The notes under the pieces were generated by a model, which had not been told where the DNA came from, ran no database searches, and saw nothing but the letters and a program-made list of their open reading frames with translations. From JBCCKC01 sp039182435 (lineage in GTDB: Bacteria; Verrucomicrobiota; Verrucomicrobiia; Opitutales; Coraliomargaritaceae), in the NCBI GenBank assembly GCA_039182435.1, contig JBCDCC010000059.1, positions 1 to 12,314 of the forward strand: DNA of 12,314 bases, read 5' to 3'. The position numbers and the translations under genes are program-made. Numbering within the stretch: position 1 is the stretch's first letter; every line of letters starts with the position of its first letter. This document shows positions 6,978 through 12,314 of this stretch, piece after piece.

Positions 6978-9900
6978 CTAGAACGGCTGGCCCGAATCTG
7001 CCGTCGCTAGATCCGCACTGTCCTCGCGCGTATTGAAACGCATCGAGAGCAATCTGGAGACACCCTTCTCGGGCATGGTCACTCCAAACACCGTGTCCGC
7101 ATTTGAAATCGTGCGCTTGTTGTGAGTGATGATGAGGAACTGAGACTTATCGGTGAATCCCTTCAAGGTCTCACAAAAGCGACCGATATTCGCATCATCG
7201 AGCGCCGCATCAATCTCGTCCAGCACAAAGAACGGGCTCGGCTTGACCAGATAAATCGCAAACAACAAGGCCACCGCCGCCATCGTGCGCTGACCGCCAG
7301 ATAGCAGCGTCACACTCTTCAGGCGCGTGCCCGGAGGACGCGCAATGATATCGATACCCGACTCAAGTGGATCCTCCGAGTCGACCAAAACCAGATCCGA
7401 AGAGCCGCCGCCAGAAAGCTTATCATAAGTATAGGCAAAGTTCTTCTTTACCTGCTCAAAAGTATCACGGAACAGAGTCTGCGAGGTCTCATTGATCTCG
7501 TCGATCGTCTTGACCAGAGCGTTCTTCGAATTCCAGAGGTCCTCACTCTGCGATTGCAGGAAGTCGTGCCGCTCTTTCAGGTCGGCATACTCGCTGATCG
7601 CGTCGAGATTCACCGGCCCCATGCTCGCGATGCGTCCCTTGAGTTCACCGACTTCACTCTCTACTTCTTTCCAGTCGGTCTGGTCCATCGCCTCAAGTTC
7701 TTCCCCGGTCGGATCACGGCGCTCATGCTTTGGTTGAGCTGCGATCTTATCAGGATCATCCATCTCGTCGAGGTTGACGCGTTTCTCAAACTCAACGTTG
7801 GCCTCCCATAGCTGGTTCTTCCAGTCCACAGACTCGAGCTCGACCTGGTATTCGTCGCGCGCGTTACCTTCAATAAATCCGAGCTGCGAACGCTCTTCCG
7901 CCAAACGAACCTCTAGCTTGGTCAATTCCTGATCCAGAGTTCGTGCCTCGGTGCGTCGCCCGGTCAAGCCACCGTCAATCTCGGCAATCTCGGTATCGAC
8001 CTGCTTGAGCGCAGCACGGTCCTTGTCGAGCTCGTCAGAAGCGACTTCGAGCGTCTTATCGAGCTCCTCGCACTTCTCGCGTTCGGAGGCAGCTGTCTGC
8101 TGCAGATCGGCGATCTGCTCGTTAGTTGTATCAATTTCTTGGTTACGGCGGATGATCCGGTTTTGGAGAGTCGCGGTCTCACGCTCCACCTCGCCGAGCG
8201 TCCGGTCCAGTGAGTGAAGGCGCTGCTTCTTCTCCGCAAGCTCAAGGCGCACATCGGCCAAGGCTTCACGCTTTGCATCACGAAGTTCTCGGGCGCGGGC
8301 GATCTCGTTTTCCAGATCGGTGCCGCCTTGTCGCTCGGAGCTGAGACCTGTCTCCGCAGCGGCGAGCTCCGCCTGCGCCTCCTCAAGTTCTTTCACCGAA
8401 TCCCCATGCTTGGCATCGAGCTTCGCCAACTCCTCCTCTCCGGATTTGCGCGAACGCTCGTTCTGCTCGAGCTTCTGTTGCTGACCGCGTTCTTCGGCCA
8501 CGAGGCCAGAGACTTCGTTCGAAAGCTGTCCCAGACGTTGACGCTGCTCTTCGACCGTCGCTTCTGCAGCATTGCGCTTTTCATCGAGTGCCGCCGCGTC
8601 CTCACGCAGGGCATTCAAGGCCTTGCGTGAGGCGTCGATCTCTTTGCGTAGCTTACGGATCTCGACTTCGCGCTCCAAAAGACTGGAGGATTTCTTACCT
8701 GAATTGCGCCCACCGTAGATCAAGCCCCGGCGATCAATGATCTCACCATTCTGGGTCGCGACCAAAAGAAAGTTAAACTGAGGAGCGTCTTTCCAAAATT
8801 CGATGAACGACTCCAGACTCTCCGCGAAATAACAATCGCGGAGCAGGCGCTGCACCGGCCCGGCGAGCCCCTTATCGCGCGCTTCGACCACCGAAACCGC
8901 AGAGGTCACTCCATCCGGCAGATCAATCGCAGCACCCGGCGCCGCAGTCTCCACCTCCACCTGCAAGCAGGCGCGACCGAGACGGTCCTCGTCCAGCTTG
9001 CCCACGATGGCCAGCGCGGTGCGCGTATCGCCCACAAAAAGACTTTCCGCCGCCGAGCCCAATAAAGTCTCCAACGCGCCGGTATACTTACCGTCCACCT
9101 TCATCTCCTTCGAGAGGATCGAGACCCGGTCCTTCGCCACAAGATCACCCAGCTTATTACCGAGGATCGCCTTCGCACCTTCGCCAAAACCTTCAAACTT
9201 CGCTTGTAGGCCTTCGAGCACATTGAGCTGTGCGGTCTTGCGAGCGATGCCACGATCCTGATCCTGAATCCGCTCCTGCATGGCACGAAACTGAGCCAAA
9301 ATTGCTTTGGACGACTCGCGTGCCGATTCCAAAGCAGCCTCCGTGCTGGCCTGCTCCTCCCGGCGCTTGGACAGTAGACGCTCGATCTCCTCGAAACCCT
9401 GCTGCAGCATCTCCACCTCTTGCTTCAAGTTCAGCGCGGAGTCGGTTAAATTGCCGTGTTTGACCTGATAGGTTTTCAACTCGACCTCCAGGGTGGTGCA
9501 GCGCGAACGCGCCCGATTGATCCGGTTTTCCGCATGGAGGACGGATTGGCGAGACTCTTGCAAACGTGCCTCCATCGCACCAAGTGCTTCCTGCGCAGCA
9601 ACCAGCTCGTTGCTGCGGTCCTGAAAGATCTTGTCCGAGTTATCGACCACTCCGAGCTGCATCTGCTTGTTTTCCGCTTCGCTCTTTGCTTTCTCCGCCA
9701 GCTCACGCTGCTGCACGTCCAGATCGTCGATTTCCTGCTGGAAACCGGCGATCCGCGCCTCCAGATCCGTCACCCGAATATCAGAGAACTCCGCCTGACT
9801 GCCCGCATTCTCTTTCTCCGAACGCAAGTTGTAGACGCGTTGCTGGAGCTCCTGCATCTTTTCGAAAATTTCCGTGCGCGTCACCTTCTTCGCCGCAAGC

Positions 9901-10703
9901 GCCGACTCGTCCGACTCCAGCGACTCGTTGTGCACCTGCACTTGCTTACGCAGCGCCTCCGCCCGAGTCGCCGCATGTTCGATCGAGGCCATCAGATCCG
10001 CGTAGCGATACGCGCCAAAGGCCAAGTCCAAGTGTGTCAACCGGTGCTTGATCCGCTGGTAACGGAGCGCCTTGCTCGCCTGCCGCTTAAGAGAGCCAAT
10101 CTGGCGGCTCACTTCCTCGATCACATCCGTAACCCGAGCGAGATTCGCATCGACCAGCGCCAGCTTATTCAGCGCTTCTTTGCGCTGCGCCTTATAGAGC
10201 GTGATCCCCGCCGCTTCCTCGAAAATCACACGCCGCTCGGACGCATTCGTCGAGAGGATCTGGTCGATCTGCCCCTGAAGCATGAACGAGTAGGACACGC
10301 GCCCGACCCCGGTATTGGCAAAAAGTCGCTGGATGTCCTTTAAGCGGCTCGCTTTACCATTAATAAAGTAATCACTACCACCGTCGCGAGAGACCCGGCG
10401 AGAGATTTCCACCTCGTTAAACGAAGTGCCCAGCTCGGCCTCACAATCGGTAAAAGTCAGCGCCACTTCGCAGACTGGAAGCGCCTTCCGCTTCTCCGTC
10501 CCCTCGAAAATCACATCCTGCATCGACGCGCCACGCAGCGCCTTCGCGCTCTGCTCACCCAGCACCCAGCGGATTGCATCCACGATGTTACTCTTGCCGC
10601 AGCCATTCGGCCCGACAACGGCGGTCATCCCGCGCTGGAGGTCCAAATTGGTGCGGTCGGCGAAACTTTTGAAGCCACTAATGGCGATCTGTTTGAGATA
10701 CAT
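6978..10703 (-). CDS. smc: Chromosome segregation ATPase Smc
   Basis: Smc forms the ring of the bacterial condensin with ScpA and ScpB and compacts and separates daughter chromosomes. From the ATG at 10703-10701 it has 1241 residues, a little longer than the usual 1150-1200. The start gives the standard opening MYLKQIAISGFKSFADRT; an open stretch 26 codons further upstream has no family character. Seen: Walker A GPNGCGKSN at 31-39, a long coiled coil to about 495, a globular hinge at about 500-670 (FEGFGEGAKAIL to LIYGGRNSG), a returning coiled coil to about 960, an acidic segment DEMDDPDKIAAQ at 979-990, the ABC signature LSGGQ at 1134-1138 and Walker B FFVLDEIDAALDD at about 1158-1170. No scpA or scpB is in the window. 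No good Shine-Dalgarno is seen. Confidence 0.97.
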   Translation of the reverse strand: MYLKQIAISGFKSFADRTNLDLQRGMTAVVGPNGCGKSNIVDAIRWVLGEQSAKALRGASMQDVIFEGTEKRKALPVCEVALTFTDCEAELGTSFNEVEISRRVSRDGGSDYFINGKASRLKDIQRLFANTGVGRVSYSFMLQGQIDQILSTNASERRVIFEEAAGITLYKAQRKEALNKLALVDANLARVTDVIEEVSRQIGSLKRQASKALRYQRIKHRLTHLDLAFGAYRYADLMASIEHAATRAEALRKQVQVHNESLESDESALAAKKVTRTEIFEKMQELQQRVYNLRSEKENAGSQAEFSDIRVTDLEARIAGFQQEIDDLDVQQRELAEKAKSEAENKQMQLGVVDNSDKIFQDRSNELVAAQEALGAMEARLQESRQSVLHAENRINRARSRCTTLEVELKTYQVKHGNLTDSALNLKQEVEMLQQGFEEIERLLSKRREEQASTEAALESARESSKAILAQFRAMQERIQDQDRGIARKTAQLNVLEGLQAKFEGFGEGAKAILGNKLGDLVAKDRVSILSKEMKVDGKYTGALETLLGSAAESLFVGDTRTALAIVGKLDEDRLGRACLQVEVETAAPGAAIDLPDGVTSAVSVVEARDKGLAGPVQRLLRDCYFAESLESFIEFWKDAPQFNFLLVATQNGEIIDRRGLIYGGRNSGKKSSSLLEREVEIRKLRKEIDASRKALNALREDAAALDEKRNAAEATVEEQRQRLGQLSNEVSGLVAEERGQQQKLEQNERSRKSGEEELAKLDAKHGDSVKELEEAQAELAAAETGLSSERQGGTDLENEIARARELRDAKREALADVRLELAEKKQRLHSLDRTLGEVERETATLQNRIIRRNQEIDTTNEQIADLQQTAASEREKCEELDKTLEVASDELDKDRAALKQVDTEIAEIDGGLTGRRTEARTLDQELTKLEVRLAEERSQLGFIEGNARDEYQVELESVDWKNQLWEANVEFEKRVNLDEMDDPDKIAAQPKHERRDPTGEELEAMDQTDWKEVESEVGELKGRIASMGPVNLDAISEYADLKERHDFLQSQSEDLWNSKNALVKTIDEINETSQTLFRDTFEQVKKNFAYTYDKLSGGGSSDLVLVDSEDPLESGIDIIARPPGTRLKSVTLLSGGQRTMAAVALLFAIYLVKPSPFFVLDEIDAALDDANIGRFCETLKGFTDKSQFLIITHNKRTISNADTVFGVTMPEKGVSRLLSMRFNTREDSADLATADSGQPF

Positions 10704-10842
10704 TCGTGTGGTGCGTAGTGGGGAGAAAAGCGATAAGGAGAAGCTGCCCGACCTGCCCCCGCAACCCAAAAACTGCCTCACGTCGTCTAATCCTCACAAT
10801 TTCACCCTTCCCACCCGAGACTTCTACACGCAAACTTATGCG
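10704..10842. promoter_or_regulatory. Divergent intergenic region between smc and the LOG-family gene
   Basis: These 139 bases lie between the divergent starts at 10703 and 10843, so promoters for both directions are expected here. I could not find a convincing -35/-10 pair on either strand, nor a ribosome site for either gene. The assignment rests on gene orientation alone. Confidence 0.4.
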
Positions 10843-11691
10843 ATGTCCTTACCCCGTGAATGCTCCCGCGACGAATGGCCCCTCAAAGCCTATAAAAACC
10901 TCGATTTCCTCAACAGCGAAGCCGCCCGTAACATCCGCGTGCTCTGTGAAATGACCGAGCCCGGCCTCCGCTTTGCCGAGGAGCGAATCGAGGACACGAT
11001 CGTCCTCTTCGGCTCAGCCCGCACCCGCCTACCCGAGCAGGCCGCCGCCGAGCTCGCCGTGATCGAGAGCAAGATCGCACACCCCGCCAATCCCACTGCG
11101 GAGGAAGCTCGCGCCCTCCACATCGCGCGTGCCAACGTCAAATCCGCCCCCTACTACACCGCAGCGATGGAGCTCGCCGAGCAACTCACCAAGTGGTCAA
11201 TGAGCCTCAACCGCGAAGACAAACGCCGATTCCTTATCTGCTCTGGCGGCGGCCCCGGCATCATGGAAGCGGCCAATCGCGGCGCCCACAACGTCGGCGG
11301 TAAATCGATCGGTCTCGGCATCAGCCTCCCCTTCGAGCAGGGCGTCAACCAATACATCCCTGAAGACCTCAAGTTCGAATTCCACTACTTCTCCGTCCGT
11401 AAATTCTGGTTCGTCCTCCTCGCCAAGGCCCTCGTCGCCTTCCCCGGCGGCTTCGGCACCATGGACGAGCTCTTCGAGACCCTCACCCTCATTCAAACCA
11501 AAAAAATAGAGAACGCCCCGCCCATCGTCCTCTTCGGCGGTGAGTTCTGGAACAGCATTCTCAACTTCGATGCCTTCGTTGAATGGGGCACCATCTCACC
11601 CGAGGACAAAGACCTCTTCCGCATCATCGACTCCGTCGAAGAAGCCCGCGACTTCATCATCGATGCCCTCACCGAGCGATTTTTGAATTAG
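10843..11691 (+). CDS. LOG-family (lysine decarboxylase-like Rossmann fold) nucleotide-binding protein
   Basis: Members of the LOG family cleave the N-glycosidic bond of nucleoside 5'-monophosphates such as cytokinin riboside phosphates or AMP. The substrate here is not known. The 282-residue product shows the family marks: VLFGSAR at 54-60, CSGGGPGIMEAANRGA at 133-148, and the diagnostic FPGGFGTMDELFE at 200-212. It is longer than the roughly 190-residue LOG type. The extra length is a 50-residue N-terminal segment and a charged helical stretch at about 65-128 before the second motif, as in the larger bacterial TIGR00730-like proteins. The start ATG opens MSLPRECSRDEW. The frame extends further upstream, but that would run antisense through smc. 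No Shine-Dalgarno is visible. GC-rich third positions match smc and differ from the gene downstream. Confidence 0.88.
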   Translation: MSLPRECSRDEWPLKAYKNLDFLNSEAARNIRVLCEMTEPGLRFAEERIEDTIVLFGSARTRLPEQAAAELAVIESKIAHPANPTAEEARALHIARANVKSAPYYTAAMELAEQLTKWSMSLNREDKRRFLICSGGGPGIMEAANRGAHNVGGKSIGLGISLPFEQGVNQYIPEDLKFEFHYFSVRKFWFVLLAKALVAFPGGFGTMDELFETLTLIQTKKIENAPPIVLFGGEFWNSILNFDAFVEWGTISPEDKDLFRIIDSVEEARDFIIDALTERFLN

Positions 11692-11751
11692 ATCCTTTAA
11701 CAACTCTTGATCAATTGGCTCAAAAATTGCCTCACGCTCTTCAAACTATAC

Positions 11752-12314
11752 ATGAAAAGCCTAGATAAAAAGCAAAGCTTACTCGCACTGGTCTCCTTTC
11801 AATTAATATTACACTTTAGTGGCTGTGTCTCTGCGACGAGCATTTACGAAAACGAAGATCTGTCAGACGAAGTCAAAGGCAGAGAATATGGGGAGGTTTA
11901 TTTCCTATCCCCTAAGGAAGATCCTAGAGATATAACGCCACGTGTAATCGGAGAATTCCGTAGCATGGGTTATAACGTTACCGAAATGGATCGAGAACGC
12001 CCTCTCGAAGGAGTCCAAGGCACTGGTTTCTTTGTCAGCGAATATGGTCATATCCTAACTTGCCAGCATGTGATTGATGAAGAAAAGACAGCCACTGTGT
12101 GGTTAAATGGACAGCGAATGGAAGCAGATCTCATTGCTTCAGACGAAGAACTGGATCTCGCGATTATAAAACTCAGGCAGATCCCTTCAAATCAGCCAAA
12201 ACCTCTCCTTATCGATTCAAGTTCAGAACCAGTCATGGGCGATGAAGTCTATACAATCGGCTATCCAATGACACAATTACTGGGAGACCAAGCGCGCTTA
12301 ACCAAAGGACTCGT
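11752..12314 (+). CDS. Lipoprotein with a trypsin-like serine protease domain (3' end cut off by window)
   Basis: The ATG at 11752 opens a frame of 187 codons that runs off the right edge. Residues 1-25 form a lipoprotein signal: KKQ near the start, a hydrophobic core, and the lipobox HFSGC with Cys25. A segment at about 48-88 (EVYFLSPKEDPRDITPRVIGEF, then MGYNVTEMDRERPLEG) precedes the protease. Then comes a DegP/S1C-style core: QGTGFFVSEYGHILTCQHVID with catalytic His106, and DEELDLAIIKL with catalytic Asp135. YTIGYPM at 167-173 leads toward the expected GNSG serine, which lies past the window. The likely role is a membrane-anchored envelope protease. It lies 60 bases after the LOG gene. 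Its codon use is visibly AT-richer than that gene, and no promoter is convincing. Confidence 0.85.
   Translation, partial: MKSLDKKQSLLALVSFQLILHFSGCVSATSIYENEDLSDEVKGREYGEVYFLSPKEDPRDITPRVIGEFRSMGYNVTEMDRERPLEGVQGTGFFVSEYGHILTCQHVIDEEKTATVWLNGQRMEADLIASDEELDLAIIKLRQIPSNQPKPLLIDSSSEPVMGDEVYTIGYPMTQLLGDQARLTKGL

Noticed and set aside
9456..10343. Long open frame of 295 codons on the plus strand
   Set aside because: It lies wholly antisense to the conserved N-terminal half of smc, is rich in Leu, Arg and His from reversed coiled-coil codons, and shows no recognisable motif.
10704..10781. N-terminal extension of Smc by 26 residues
   Set aside because: Smc proteins begin with the MYLKQIAISGFKSF strand; the extension is low in conserved character and lies in the divergent promoter region.
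10426..10842. Long N-terminal extension of the LOG-family frame
   Set aside because: The extra codons run antisense to the smc ATPase head and encode no known domain; the ATG at 10843 fits the family.
11707..11730. Palindrome TTGATCAA and a CAATT/AATTG inverted repeat after the LOG gene, as a terminator or promoter
   Set aside because: The stems are short and AT-rich with no T-run, and no -35/-10 pair with proper spacing could be made from them.

Overview
The window looks like chromosomal DNA from a member of the Verrucomicrobiota, probably the Opitutae side (Puniceicoccaceae/Coraliomargarita-like). This placement is an inference from the style of the proteins (an Smc with an acidic segment before its C-terminal head, a LolA-like protein beside his genes) and from the scarcity of clear Shine-Dalgarno sites. 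I could not run any alignment. By eye, base composition is moderately GC-rich except for two AT-richer stretches, about 600-1290 and 11692-12314. Each of those carries a lipoprotein gene.

Region by region: from 10703 down to position 1 almost everything reads leftward. The order of transcription is smc (10703-6978), a small membrane zinc-ribbon protein (6918-6685), guaA (6671-5124), a secreted LolA-like protein (5058-4333), hisD (4283-2982), hisC (2966-1875), hisB (1893-1291, overlapping hisC by 19 bases), a broken lipoprotein gene (1158-665), and hisH (546 to beyond the left edge). Gaps between the intact neighbours from smc to hisB are all below 70 bases, so transcription could run through the whole block. 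Rightward from 10843 lies a LOG-family nucleotide-binding protein (10843-11691), divergent from smc. Sixty bases after it begins a lipoprotein with a trypsin-like serine protease fold (11752 to beyond the right edge).

How the genes work together: HisD, HisC, HisB and HisH are four steps of histidine biosynthesis. HisH is the glutaminase half of the HisHF enzyme that releases AICAR into the purine pathway, and GuaA completes GMP synthesis, so guaA and his genes share nucleotide metabolism and PRPP demand. Smc is the chromosome condensation ATPase. The LolA-like protein, the broken lipoprotein and the serine protease are envelope proteins.

The most unusual item is the broken lipoprotein gene between hisB and hisH. 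Its 128-codon body is intact and clearly belongs to a PEGA-like family, but its signal peptide region has one frame shift and three in-frame stop codons, one of them two codons after the lipobox cysteine. I see no CRISPR array, tRNA, rRNA, insertion sequence or attachment site, and no clearly new multi-gene system.
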